64,000 nt of DNA from Hydrogenophilales bacterium (lineage in GTDB: Bacteria > Pseudomonadota > Gammaproteobacteria > Burkholderiales > Thiobacillaceae): assembly GCA_023258975.1 (NCBI GenBank), contig JAHFRD010000003.1, positions 215,965 to 279,964 on the forward strand, given 5' to 3'. Of the stretch, positions 25,448 to 34,533 are shown piece by piece. The notes under the pieces are model-generated. The model saw only the letters and a program-made list of their open reading frames with translations, did no database searches and was not told where the DNA came from. Position 1 is the stretch's first letter, and every line of letters starts with the position of its first letter. A program made the translations under genes and the position numbers.

Positions 25448-26875
25448 ATGAAAACCATCGCATTTCTTCCGCTGACCCGAACCAACTGGCCCGTCATGGT
25501 CAGGTTGGTCACCGCAGTCAGGGACAGCGGGCAAGGCCGCCCAGTCATCATTCTATCCAACCCGCTGATGAAGGAACTGTCCCGCGACTTGGGTGGTGAC
25601 ATCGAATTGCTGGAAACGGCCGAGGGGTTTGCCCCCATCCAGCCACCGCAGGCCACACAGGGGGTGTGGCCGACCAACGTCGTCGAAAGCGGCTTGCGCG
25701 CGGGATTTCAGATCATCCGCCGTAGCCGTGCCCTCGCCCCTCTCCTGTCCTGGCACAAGGGCCGGACAATGGAAAAGCAGCTGCGCATGGCGAAGGATTT
25801 GCTGCGCAAGCTAAAACCCGCCGCCATCGCCGTCTCCGGTGACCGTAACGGCGGATTTGAACCAGCCTTTCTGCGTACCGCGCGCAACCTGGGCATTCCT
25901 GCTGTCATTCCGCCAACGGCTTTCTCCGCCACACTGGATGGACTGTCCATCGCCCGGCGACAGAATTCGGCCCATTTCGTGACGCATCGGCCGGACTTCA
26001 AGCGCCAATTCCCCAATCAGTGGCGGCACGACCCCCTATCCGGAGAAGACCTCAGCTTCTTTGGCGTGGCCACGACCCGTGCCTACGCCAACCACGACAT
26101 GCTGCCGGAAAACCCCTGGGTGCTAGGCGGCGGACTCAGCGACTGGATCCTGGTGGACAGCACGGACGTGATGCGACGTTATACCGATCTGGGCGTCACC
26201 CCCGACAAGATCCTGGTCACGGGGCACCCGGACCATGACGCACTCTTCCTTGCACAGCGGCAGAAAAACGAGACACGCGCGCGTCTTTACGCCAAATACC
26301 AGCTCGACCCGGCAAAAAAACTGATCCTGCTCTGCCTGCCCAACTGGGCCGAGGTTGGCTTCAAAGACTGGGCATGGCATTGGCGAGAAAGCGAGCTTCT
26401 ATGCCGCAATGCAGTCAACCACGGCGGCAATGTCCTGCTCTCTCTGCACCCCACCCAGGAACGTGCCCGCTACATCCACCTGGAAAAGCGTTTCCCACCC
26501 CTGCGCATCCTCGATGAGCGTCTCGCCACGGTCATGCCCGTGGCGGACATCTATTTCACCGGGCTGTCTTCCTCCACCATCCCCTGGGCGGTACTGTCTT
26601 TGGTCCCCACGGTGATCGCCGACCACTATCCCGAGAAGGATCGCATCCATGCCGGGCTGCCGGGTGTCCTCTATGTTCCCCAAACCGACCAATTGCACGA
26701 TGTTCTCGCCCGCCTGGTCGGCGACGACACCTATTTCCAGGCATTGAAACAACATCAACAGGAATCCTCGCAGCGTTATGGCGCCCTCGATGGACACGCC
26801 ACCGACCGTATCGTCCAAGCGCTGCTCACATCCCGGATCAGGGATGGCGGAGAAAGGCTTGCCCATGCCGCGTAA
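25448..26875 (+). CDS. Uncharacterised GT-B-like protein of the glycan locus
   Basis: 475 residues from MKTIAFLPLTRTNWPVMVRL. I do not recognise a specific family. The layout looks like a GT-B enzyme: an N-terminal Rossmann-like half with AAIAVSGDRNGGFEPAFLRT, a mid-region DKILVTGHPDHDALF like the donor half of capsule transferases, then KLILLCLPNW, NVLLSLHPTQERARY and YFTGLSSSTIPWAVLSLVPT, where such enzymes bind the donor phosphate. It overlaps the NeuC-like gene by 11 bases. A role in transferring the nonulosonic acid is plausible but unproven. Confidence 0.6.
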   Translation: MKTIAFLPLTRTNWPVMVRLVTAVRDSGQGRPVIILSNPLMKELSRDLGGDIELLETAEGFAPIQPPQATQGVWPTNVVESGLRAGFQIIRRSRALAPLLSWHKGRTMEKQLRMAKDLLRKLKPAAIAVSGDRNGGFEPAFLRTARNLGIPAVIPPTAFSATLDGLSIARRQNSAHFVTHRPDFKRQFPNQWRHDPLSGEDLSFFGVATTRAYANHDMLPENPWVLGGGLSDWILVDSTDVMRRYTDLGVTPDKILVTGHPDHDALFLAQRQKNETRARLYAKYQLDPAKKLILLCLPNWAEVGFKDWAWHWRESELLCRNAVNHGGNVLLSLHPTQERARYIHLEKRFPPLRILDERLATVMPVADIYFTGLSSSTIPWAVLSLVPTVIADHYPEKDRIHAGLPGVLYVPQTDQLHDVLARLVGDDTYFQALKQHQQESSQRYGALDGHATDRIVQALLTSRIRDGGERLAHAA

Positions 26876-28010
26876 GGTCATGGTACTGACCGGCAAGCGC
26901 GGCGGATTCGGCGCCATGAAGCCGATGCTGCGCCTGTTGCGCGACGACCCCACCTTCGAGTTGCAACTGGTGGTCACCGACCAACACCTGAACCCGCGTT
27001 TCGGCCGCACCATCACCGAGGTCGAACAGGAATTCCCGATCGCCGCCGCAGTCGATATGGAACAGCGCGATGGCTCGGCCGCAGGTCGGGCGCGCGCGCT
27101 TGGTGTGTGCGCAACGCGAATGGCCGAGGCCCTCGATGCGTTGAAACCCGACCTGTGCCTGCTCTACGGCGACCGGGGCGAAGTCCTGGCCAGCGCCATG
27201 GCCGCCACCGCATTGGGCATCCCGATCGGCCATATGCAGGGCGGCGACGTGTCCGGCTCAGTGGATGAACAGGTGCGCCATGCTGTCACCAAACTGGCCC
27301 ACCTCCACTTTCCATCCACCCAGGAAAGCGCGCAGCGCATCCTGAGGATGGGTGAGGAGCCCTGGCGCGTACAAGTGACGGGCGACCATCACCTCGACCT
27401 GATCGTGGCGGGGGAATACGCCACCCAGGCCGAGGTTGCCGAGACCGCCGGCATCGACCCCAACCAGCCCGTGATCGTGCTGTTGCAACACTCTGAAACC
27501 ACCGCCCCGGACGCGGCCTACCAGCAGATGGCCGAGACTCTCATCGCGGTTCGCGCCACGGGCATGCAAACGGTGGTGGTCTATCCTTGCTCCGACGTGG
27601 GCTACGAAGGGATCGTGCGGGCCATCGAGGAATTCGCCACCGGCTCGCAATTCCGCGTATTCAGGAACCTCGACGCCCCCGTGTTCTGGGGGCTTCTGGC
27701 CCTCGCCACCGTCATGGTGGGCAACAGCTCCGCAGGCATCATCGAAACCCCCTGCTTCCGTCTGCCCGCCATCAACATCGGCCGCCGCCAGGAAAACCGG
27801 CTGCATGCGGAAAACGTGATTCATGTTGGTCACGAGCGCGCCGCCATCGCGGCCGCCCTCGACCGCGCCCTCAACGATGCGCCCTTCCGCGCGTCCGCGC
27901 GCAATTGCGCGCAAGTCTATGGCGACGGCAAAGCGGGCTGGCGCACGGTGGAGGCCATCCGCGACCTCCCCCTGGACAGCCGCCTGTTCGTCAAACGCAT
28001 GACCTACTGA
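26865..28010 (+). CDS. neuC: Hydrolysing UDP-N-acetylglucosamine 2-epimerase-like protein (NeuC type)
   Basis: 381 residues from MPRKVMVLTGKRGGFGAMKP, with GGAGAAAGG as ribosome site. Family signs are LVVTDQHLNPRFGRTI, DLCLLYGDRGEVLASAMAAT, GIPIGHMQGGDVSGSVDEQV, RHAVTKLAHLHF, VTGDHHLDLI and VGNSSAGIIETPCF. This is the 2-epimerase fold, and the placement with NeuA- and NeuB-like genes favours the hydrolysing NeuC/LegG type that yields ManNAc or a 6-deoxy analogue from UDP-sugar. Exact substrate is uncertain because some members act on modified UDP-hexosamines. Confidence 0.82.
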   Translation: MPRKVMVLTGKRGGFGAMKPMLRLLRDDPTFELQLVVTDQHLNPRFGRTITEVEQEFPIAAAVDMEQRDGSAAGRARALGVCATRMAEALDALKPDLCLLYGDRGEVLASAMAATALGIPIGHMQGGDVSGSVDEQVRHAVTKLAHLHFPSTQESAQRILRMGEEPWRVQVTGDHHLDLIVAGEYATQAEVAETAGIDPNQPVIVLLQHSETTAPDAAYQQMAETLIAVRATGMQTVVVYPCSDVGYEGIVRAIEEFATGSQFRVFRNLDAPVFWGLLALATVMVGNSSAGIIETPCFRLPAINIGRRQENRLHAENVIHVGHERAAIAAALDRALNDAPFRASARNCAQVYGDGKAGWRTVEAIRDLPLDSRLFVKRMTY

Positions 28011-28011
28011 G

Positions 28012-28764
28012 ATGCCGCTGACCGCCCCGACCCCCGCCTTGCGTTCCTGGGCCTTCGTGCCCGCGCGCGGTGGCTCCAAGGCCATTCCGCTGAAGAATCT
28101 GGCCGACCTGGGCGGACGGCCGCTAATGGATTACTGCATCGAGGCCGCCAAGGCCAGCGGCGTCTTCGAACGCATCATCTGCTCCACCGAGCATGCCGGC
28201 ATCGCGGATCAAGCCCGTGCCCTCGGCATCGAGCACGACCTGCGGCCCCTGTACCTGTGCGGCGACGAGGTGTCCACCCGCGCGGTGATCGTGGAGTTCC
28301 TGGAACGCCACCGGCACGACCTGCCCGACCTGCTGTTCATCGTCGAGCCGACCAGCCCCTTTCTGCGTCCCCAGGACATCACGGCGCTGGCCGAAGCCAT
28401 GCGGCACAACCCCGCCGCCGTGACCGGCCAGACCGTCTCCCGGCCGCCGCATACACACCACGCATGGAACCAGCGCGAGATGCGCGACGGCCAGGTGCGC
28501 TTCATCTTCGAAGAACGCAAGAAGGTCTTCGCCAAGCAGAACAAGCCCGTGCTCTATGTGTTCGGCAATCTCATCGCCTGCCGCGCGGCCGAACTGCTCG
28601 CCGGCGGCGACGTGTTCGCGGAACCTTCGGCGGGGGTGGAGATCGAGTGGCCCTACGACGTCAACATCGACTATCCCAATGACCTCATCCTTGCCAATGC
28701 ACTGCTTGCAGCCGGGCTGGTGAGTCTGCCCCACACCCACCGGAACGACGCACTTGCAAGCTGA
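28012..28764 (+). CDS. neuA: Acylneuraminate cytidylyltransferase family protein (module 1)
   Basis: 250 residues. The nucleotide-binding start FVPARGGSKAIPLKNLADLGG is the conserved CMP-sialate synthetase P-loop-like region. ERIICSTEH and FIVEPTSPFLRPQDI follow, with VEIEWPYDVNIDYPNDLILA at the end. It activates a nonulosonic acid with CTP to a CMP-sugar in the cytosol. It begins one base after the epimerase stop. A second member lies at 42465, and the two differ clearly in sequence, so they need not share a substrate. Confidence 0.82.
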   Translation: MPLTAPTPALRSWAFVPARGGSKAIPLKNLADLGGRPLMDYCIEAAKASGVFERIICSTEHAGIADQARALGIEHDLRPLYLCGDEVSTRAVIVEFLERHRHDLPDLLFIVEPTSPFLRPQDITALAEAMRHNPAAVTGQTVSRPPHTHHAWNQREMRDGQVRFIFEERKKVFAKQNKPVLYVFGNLIACRAAELLAGGDVFAEPSAGVEIEWPYDVNIDYPNDLILANALLAAGLVSLPHTHRNDALAS

Positions 28765-28863
28765 TATCGTCCAGTCAAACTCACACGGCCAGGCGAGCCC
28801 GCACGCGTCGCCCGGCCCTTTCGACCACCCGGTTCAAGCAACTCAAGCAATGGAGATTCACTC

Positions 28864-30018
28864 ATGCGTATCCTGATTCTCGGCGGTGACGGCTATCTGG
28901 GCTGGCCGACCGCCATGTACCTTTCCAATCGCGGACACGAAGTCGCGGTCGTGGACAACATGGTCAAACGCTTTTGGGAAGCCGAGATCGGCGTACAACC
29001 GCTCATCGCCGTGCGGCCATTCCACCTGCGCGCCAAGCGCTGGGAGGTGCTCACCGGCAAGCGCATCCAGTTCTATACCTGCGACATCGCCAGCAACCAC
29101 CGGCACATCTACAACATCTTCGAGCAATTCCAGCCGGACACCGTCATCCATTACGCGGAACAACCCTCGGCACCGTTCTCCATGATCGACCGCGAAAAGT
29201 GCGTCACCACCCAGCACAACAACGTGGTGGGCACTCTCAACATCATCTTCGCCATCCAGCACACCAATCCCGATATCCACCTCATCAAGCTCGGCACGAT
29301 GGGCGAGTACGGCACCCCGAATATCGACATCGAGGAAGGCTGGCTGGATCTGGAACACAACGGCCGCAAGGATCGCGTGCTCTATCCCAAAAAGGCTCAT
29401 TCCTTCTATCACCTGTCCAAGGTGCACGATTCCGCCAACCTGGAATTCGTGTCCCGGGTGTGGGGCAGTCGCGTCACCGACCTCAACCAGGGCTGCGTCT
29501 ACGGTATCGACACGGACGAGACCGCCATGCACCCGGAACTGAACACCAGCTTCCACTACGACGCCGTATTCGGCACGGTCATCAACCGCTTCGTCATTCA
29601 GGCCAGCCGCAATCTGCCCCTCACCGTGTATGGTGGCGGCACCCAGACCCGGGGCTATCTCAACATCCGCGACACCCTGCGCTGCGTCGAACTGGCCACC
29701 CTCAACCCCGCCGAACGGGGCGAATTCCGCGTATTCAACCAGTTCACCGAACAGTTCGACCTCAACACGCTGGCCGAGAATGTGCGCGGCGCCGCCGCCG
29801 GCCTCGGCCTGCCGGCCAGCATCGACCACATCGCCAACCCGCGCATCGAGCAGGAAGAGCACTACTACAACGCCAAGCATTCGGCGCTGCTCCAGTTGGG
29901 CCTGGAGCCCCGCCTGCTAACCCAGGACGTGCTCGCCGGCATGCTGGAAACCGCCCTTCGCCACAAGGACAACGTAGACGAAGACAAGATCATGCCCAAC
30001 GTGAAATGGAAGAGCTGA
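28864..30018 (+). CDS. SQD1-like NAD-dependent epimerase (UDP-sulfoquinovose synthase homologue)
   Basis: 384 residues with the full SQD1 signature: ILGGDGYLGWPTAMYLSNRG, VVDNMVKR, HYAEQPSAPFSMIDR, LGTMGEYGTPNIDIEEG, the catalytic YPKKAHSFYHLSKVHDS (Tyr/Lys), TDLNQGCVYGIDTDET, RVFNQFTEQF and EEHYYNAKH. In plants and cyanobacteria SQD1 makes UDP-sulfoquinovose from UDP-glucose and sulfite. Here it lies between NeuA- and NeuB-like genes, and no SqdX- or SQD2-type glycosyltransferase for sulfolipid was seen. It may make a sulfonated sugar for the glycan or act on another UDP-sugar. It overlaps the next gene by one base (TGATG). Confidence 0.85.
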   Translation: MRILILGGDGYLGWPTAMYLSNRGHEVAVVDNMVKRFWEAEIGVQPLIAVRPFHLRAKRWEVLTGKRIQFYTCDIASNHRHIYNIFEQFQPDTVIHYAEQPSAPFSMIDREKCVTTQHNNVVGTLNIIFAIQHTNPDIHLIKLGTMGEYGTPNIDIEEGWLDLEHNGRKDRVLYPKKAHSFYHLSKVHDSANLEFVSRVWGSRVTDLNQGCVYGIDTDETAMHPELNTSFHYDAVFGTVINRFVIQASRNLPLTVYGGGTQTRGYLNIRDTLRCVELATLNPAERGEFRVFNQFTEQFDLNTLAENVRGAAAGLGLPASIDHIANPRIEQEEHYYNAKHSALLQLGLEPRLLTQDVLAGMLETALRHKDNVDEDKIMPNVKWKS

Positions 30019-31043
30019 TGGGTTCTCCCGCAAGTTTCAGCATCGCCGGCCGCGAAATCGGCCCGGACGCCCCTTGCCTGGTCATCGCCGAAGCGGGCGT
30101 CAACCATTTCGGCAGCATGGAGAAGGCCTTCCGCCTGGTGGACATGGCCGTGGAAGCCGGCGCGGATGTCCTGAAGATCCAGCACTTCCACACGGATCGC
30201 CTGATCGGCAACTCGGCGGCCGACTGGCGCGACCGCATGCGCTCCAAGGAACTCTCCGAAGCCGACGTGCGGCGCATCAAGGAATATTGCGACCAGCGCG
30301 GCATCCTGTTCCTGTGCACCCCCCACGACGACTGGGCCTTGCGCTTCCTGAACGAGGACATCGGTCTGCCCGCCTTCAAGATCGGCTCCGGCGAGGTGGA
30401 GAACTGGCCCTTCCTGGCCCAGGTCGCCCGCTGCGGCAAGCCGGTCATCCTGTCCACCGGCATGTACCGCATGGAGCAGATCCGCGAGGCCATCCAGGTG
30501 CTGGCCGAAAATGGCTGCCCCGCCCTGTCCATCCTGCATTGCGTGACCAGCTACCCGGCGCCGCCCGAGTCCATTAACCTCAAGGTCATGGACGATATCC
30601 GCGCCTTCTTCCCCGGTCCGGTAGGCTATTCCGACCACACCGCCGGCACGGCCGTGCCGCTGGCGGCGGTGGCACGCGGCGCGAACGTGCTGGAGAAGCA
30701 CATCACCCTGGATCGCGACGTTCCCAACGCCCAGGACTGGAAGGTGTCCTGCGACCCCTCGAATTTCGCCACCTTCGTTGCCCAGGTGCGGGAAATCGAG
30801 GCGGCCCTGGGCAACACCGACAAGAACATCGGCGAGATGGAGCAGAACGCTTTGCTGTGGGCGCGCAAAAGCCTGCACGCGGCCAATGCCATCCCTGCCG
30901 GCTACGCTATCGACGCGGCCATGCTCGTGGCCCAGCGCCCCGGCAAGGGCATCTCGCCAGCCCACCTTGCCAGTCTGATCGGACGCACCGTCAAGATGGA
31001 CATTCCCGCTGGCACCATGATCGACTGGGACATGATCGGTTAA
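30018..31043 (+). CDS. neuB: NeuB-family nonulosonic acid synthase with SAF domain (module 1)
   Basis: 341 residues. The TIM-barrel NeuB core has CLVIAEAGVNHFGSMEKA, FLCTPHDDWALRFL, FKIGSGEVENWPFL, LSTGMYRM, LHCVTSYPAPPESI, GYSDHT and LEKHITLDRD. The C-terminal 60 residues (from about AANAIPAGYAIDAAMLV) form the antifreeze-like SAF domain, which contributes to the active site of the partner subunit. It condenses phosphoenolpyruvate with an N-acylmannosamine-type sugar. The start was set at 30018 by TGATG coupling and the ribosome site GGAAGAGC. The longer upstream frame only shadows the SQD1-like gene. Confidence 0.86.
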   Translation: MGSPASFSIAGREIGPDAPCLVIAEAGVNHFGSMEKAFRLVDMAVEAGADVLKIQHFHTDRLIGNSAADWRDRMRSKELSEADVRRIKEYCDQRGILFLCTPHDDWALRFLNEDIGLPAFKIGSGEVENWPFLAQVARCGKPVILSTGMYRMEQIREAIQVLAENGCPALSILHCVTSYPAPPESINLKVMDDIRAFFPGPVGYSDHTAGTAVPLAAVARGANVLEKHITLDRDVPNAQDWKVSCDPSNFATFVAQVREIEAALGNTDKNIGEMEQNALLWARKSLHAANAIPAGYAIDAAMLVAQRPGKGISPAHLASLIGRTVKMDIPAGTMIDWDMIG

Positions 31044-31046
31044 GCC

Positions 31047-31985
31047 ATGATCACCTGGGACATCGACGCCAGCATTCTCCATTCCCCCGCTATCACCAAC
31101 CGCAACCTCTTCGCGGATACGATCGCCTCCCGGCCCGCGGAGGAAATCATCACCCAGTACGCCGGCCTGACGCCACTGCAAATCGAACAGGAATTCGGGG
31201 AGATCTTCGCGATTGTGCGCGATCTCGGCATCCAACTGCGCGGCACCGGGCTGGAACTGGGTGCTGGCCTGGGTGTGCTATCGGCCATGTCGGTGAACTG
31301 CTGGCCGGAGATCGAACAGCTTTACGCCCTGGAAGTTGTGCCCAGGATTATCGAGTTGCTGCAACCCAAAACCGTGCGGTACATCGCCCCGGCCGGGGCG
31401 GACAAGATTCTCGGCGTGCTCGGCTCGTTCGATGACATGCGTGTGCCGGATGGGCATTTCGACTTCTGCATCGAATACGCCTCGCTGCACCATAGCGACG
31501 ACCTGCCGCGCACCCTGCGAGAGACCGCGCGCGTACTCAAGCCGGGCGCCCCCCTGGTCGCCATTGACCGCGCCCATTACGACGGCGTATCGAGCGAGCA
31601 ACTCCAGTTCATGCTCGACGTTCACTACTCTGCGACGTGGAAACGTCGCTATGGCTATTCCGACGCCCCATTGAGCCGCGCCCAGAACGGCGAGCATGAG
31701 ATACGCATGAAGGAATGGCTGGCCGCGTTCGACAGCACGGGTTTCGAGGTCGTTCGCCGCATCGAGCTGCGCCCCACCGGCTGGCGCGCGCTGCGCTACA
31801 AGACCGCCCTGATGCTGCCCTTCACCATGCGCCGTGCCCTCGGCCTCCATCCCTCGCGGGTTCGGCCCGCCCTCGCCGAACTGGCTTGGCTGGCGGCGGG
31901 ACTGCTGGGCCTGTCGCCTAGCTCCAACACCTATCTGCCAGCCGCCAAGGAGCACACCCTGTTCATCACCCGGAAGCGGCCATGA
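31047..31985 (+). CDS. Class I SAM-dependent methyltransferase
   Basis: 312 residues. The SAM-binding loop is LRGTGLELGAGLGVLSAM near residue 55-75, followed by GSFDDMRVPDGHFDFCIEYA, SLHHSDDLPRTLRE and TARVLKPGAPLVAIDR, the ubiE/Methyltransf_11 pattern. The C-terminal 90 residues include two hydrophobic stretches that may touch the membrane. It starts 3 bases after neuB and overlaps the next gene by four bases, so it belongs to module 1. Possibly it methylates a sugar hydroxyl. Confidence 0.78.
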   Translation: MITWDIDASILHSPAITNRNLFADTIASRPAEEIITQYAGLTPLQIEQEFGEIFAIVRDLGIQLRGTGLELGAGLGVLSAMSVNCWPEIEQLYALEVVPRIIELLQPKTVRYIAPAGADKILGVLGSFDDMRVPDGHFDFCIEYASLHHSDDLPRTLRETARVLKPGAPLVAIDRAHYDGVSSEQLQFMLDVHYSATWKRRYGYSDAPLSRAQNGEHEIRMKEWLAAFDSTGFEVVRRIELRPTGWRALRYKTALMLPFTMRRALGLHPSRVRPALAELAWLAAGLLGLSPSSNTYLPAAKEHTLFITRKRP

Positions 31986-33583
31986 GCAGACTCATGATCC
32001 TGCCGGCCTTCGGCGTCTGGCCGATGCTGGAATATGAACTGGACATCGTCGAGCGGCGGCTCGCCGAGGGCGACGAGGTGGTCTGGCTGATGTGCGAGGG
32101 CAACGCACCATTCTGTCCGGCCAACCTGGCCCTCAAGAAACGGGTCTGCCTGGAATGCCGCTCCCGCACCCGCGCCGGACTCGACTGGTTGAGCCACCAC
32201 GAGAACCTCACCGTGGGCAGACTCTACAACCTGGAACCGACCCAGCGCACCGAAAGCGAGGACTGGGCCGGCCAGGCCATCCTCGGCCCCGAACCCACGG
32301 CACTCGGTTTGCCCCCGGAACTGGCCGCCACCGACTGGTATGAGTCGGCCTATTCCACCCTCCAGACCACCTATAAGGAATTCCGTCCCGACCTGTCCGT
32401 GCGCGAGCCGATGCTGCGGCGCATGATCCTCGACTTCTTCCAGTCCCACCTGGCATTCCGCAACAACCTTGCTTGTCACAATCCAGACGAGGTGTGGCTG
32501 TTCAACGGTCGCATCACCCGCTTCCGCCCCGCGCTGCGTGTCTGTCAACGTGAATCACGGCGGGTATTCGCTTATGAATACCCGTACCAGGGCTTCAAAC
32601 GTTACGTCGTGTTCGAGGGGCAGTATCCACACGACTTCGGCTTCCGCTCGCGCACCTGGAAGCAGCGTTTCGACGCCAACCCGCTGCCGCTGAAACGGAA
32701 GCTGGCCATCGGCGACACTTGGTACCGCAAGCGGCTGTCGCGCATCCAGACCAACTACGAGAAGGTGTTTTCCGCCTGGCAGACCGAGGGATTGTTGCCA
32801 CCGGACTGGAACCGGGAACGCTACAACGTGGCGGTATTCAACAGTTCGGAATGGGAATCTGCGGGCGTGCCGGAATCCCGGCGCTGGAACTACGAGGACC
32901 AGTATTCGGCGCTGGAGCGCATCCTGCAGGACACCCGGCATCTGCCCCACCTGCATTTCACCTTCCGCATCCATCCGCATATGGCCAAGAAGGACAGGGA
33001 AAGCGCCGAGCGCTTCCTGACCCTGGCGCGCTTTCCCAACGTCACCGTCCTGCCGCCGGAATCGAAATACGACACCTATGCCCTGGTCATGGCCAGCGAC
33101 GTGGTGCTGACCTTCTATTCCCTGGTCGGCGTGGAAACCGCCTGGCTCGGCCGGCAGGCCATCTGCCTCGGCCCGACGCCCTACCAGGATTTCGGCTGCG
33201 TCTATCTGCCGCGTAGCCACGAGGAACTGCTGGACACCCTGGCCCATCCAGAACAGACCGCCAATCGCTTCCCGAGCATCGAGGCGCGCAAGCGTGGCGC
33301 CCAGGAATTCGCCTTCGCGCGCCTGTTCTCCGGCACCAAGTCGCGCCACGTGGTCAAGCGCCACTACGCCCGGGCACTCATGCGGCGGGGCGGGGTAACC
33401 AGCGCGATCAAGGCGGCCTTTGCCATCCGCGCCCTGAACCGGGCGCTGTCGCTGCCGGCCTATGTCGTCGAGGCCATCCAGCGCATCAGCAAGGACGAAT
33501 TCCTGCGCAAGGAAATCGCCCAGGCGCCTAGCCGGGCTGTGCTGCGCTTCATCCGCGACCGACTGATGGGCACCGTGCCCTGA
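31982..33583 (+). CDS. Uncharacterised capsule-type GT-B-like protein
   Basis: 533 residues from MSRLMILPAFGVWPMLEYEL. The N-terminal half has several Cys and Trp residues (VVWLMCEGNAPFCPANLALK) and DEVWLFNGRITRFRPALR. The C-terminal half has FTFRIHPHMAKKDRESA, LPPESKYDTYALVMASDVV and LTFYSLVGVETAWLGRQAIC, which look like the donor half of KpsC/KpsS-type capsule transferases. I cannot name the family. It ends the plus-strand operon and converges on the GT gene at 33613. Transfer or export-linked priming of the nonulosonic acid is a reasonable guess. Confidence 0.6.
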   Translation: MSRLMILPAFGVWPMLEYELDIVERRLAEGDEVVWLMCEGNAPFCPANLALKKRVCLECRSRTRAGLDWLSHHENLTVGRLYNLEPTQRTESEDWAGQAILGPEPTALGLPPELAATDWYESAYSTLQTTYKEFRPDLSVREPMLRRMILDFFQSHLAFRNNLACHNPDEVWLFNGRITRFRPALRVCQRESRRVFAYEYPYQGFKRYVVFEGQYPHDFGFRSRTWKQRFDANPLPLKRKLAIGDTWYRKRLSRIQTNYEKVFSAWQTEGLLPPDWNRERYNVAVFNSSEWESAGVPESRRWNYEDQYSALERILQDTRHLPHLHFTFRIHPHMAKKDRESAERFLTLARFPNVTVLPPESKYDTYALVMASDVVLTFYSLVGVETAWLGRQAICLGPTPYQDFGCVYLPRSHEELLDTLAHPEQTANRFPSIEARKRGAQEFAFARLFSGTKSRHVVKRHYARALMRRGGVTSAIKAAFAIRALNRALSLPAYVVEAIQRISKDEFLRKEIAQAPSRAVLRFIRDRLMGTVP

Positions 33584-33612
33584 GCGGCTTCAAGCGGTCC
33601 CGAGCACGGTCT

Positions 33613-34533
33613 TCAGCGCCGCCTTGGCAGCATCAGTTTCCGTACCACCGCCTGCGGACTGGGCAGATAGCTTTCCTTGAAGGTGTAGCGGTCGGCTTCC
33701 TGATCGGGCAGGAATGCCTGCGGATGGGCCAGCGGAAAACCCAGCTCGCCCGCCGCCATGTTGGCGGCACGGGTCAGGTTGCGGGTGTGGTGGGCCTGCT
33801 CGCCAAAACCGATATTGCTCACCAGATTGATCTGGGGAATCACGTTGACGCGGTGCTGGAGCCAGTTGGCGAATAGCCATTGATAGTCCCATGTGTCGAT
33901 CAGGCCGGCATGAGTGCGATCAAGGATGCGCCCCCAGTAGGCGCACTCCAGCCGGCCACCAAGGCTGTCCAGCACCCGATCCCGGTAGGCGGGCCATAGA
34001 TGCATGGCCGCGTCGTAGCTCGCCCAGCGATCCCGCCACGTCGCCCAGCCCCAGATATGGCAGTAGCGCGAGAAGTAGTAGCTGGCCTCGCCGCGACGTT
34101 GCCCGTACTGAAAATTGTCGCCGGAGATCATGCCCACGCGCCGGTCATCGGCATAACGCTCGAGGAGCTCCTGGGCAAAGTGGAAGAAGGACGCCGACGG
34201 CACACAGTCGTCCTCCAGGATGATGCCCTGGGGCTCGTGCTCGAAGAACCAGGAGATGGCGCCGGAGATGGAGTCGCGGGCACACAGGTGCTCGTCGCGG
34301 AACAGGCGGTGGACCTCGCAAGGCCAGTCTGGCGCATCGAACAGGCGCCGCACCGCGTCGCACTGCCCGGCCTCCGCCGGACGATCCGGCTGCGGCGCGT
34401 TGCAGGCCACGTAAAGCCGTTCCGGGCGAACTGCTCGCACCGCCTCCAGCACCTTGCGCGTGGTCTCCTCGCGCCGATAGGCGATGATCAGGATGGGGGT
34501 GGGGAGCGCCAGCTGGCTCACCACAGTTTCCAA
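33613..34533 (-). CDS. HlpA-type glycosyltransferase
   Basis: 306 residues. PTPILIIAYRREETTRKVL is followed by CARDSISGAISWFFEHEPQG and the metal site IILEDDCVPSASFFHFAQEL. ISGDNFQYG, YFSRYCHIWGWATWRDRW and IPQINLVSNIGFGEQAHHT follow. This is the GT-A protein family sometimes annotated as hemolytic protein HlpA, seen in many glycan loci and related to GNT-I-type transferases. It overlaps rfbF by 16 bases and is the last gene of the minus-strand operon. Confidence 0.78.
   Translation of the reverse strand: METVVSQLALPTPILIIAYRREETTRKVLEAVRAVRPERLYVACNAPQPDRPAEAGQCDAVRRLFDAPDWPCEVHRLFRDEHLCARDSISGAISWFFEHEPQGIILEDDCVPSASFFHFAQELLERYADDRRVGMISGDNFQYGQRRGEASYYFSRYCHIWGWATWRDRWASYDAAMHLWPAYRDRVLDSLGGRLECAYWGRILDRTHAGLIDTWDYQWLFANWLQHRVNVIPQINLVSNIGFGEQAHHTRNLTRAANMAAGELGFPLAHPQAFLPDQEADRYTFKESYLPSPQAVVRKLMLPRRR

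Noticed and set aside
28864..30018. Annotation as plain UDP-glucose 4-epimerase (GalE)
   Set aside because: The motifs GGDGYLGWPTAMYLSNRG and SFYHLSKVHDS belong to the SQD1 type rather than GalE.
28974..31043. 689-residue plus-strand frame
   Set aside because: The N-terminal two fifths is an out-of-frame shadow of the SQD1-like gene. The real NeuB-like protein begins at 30018.
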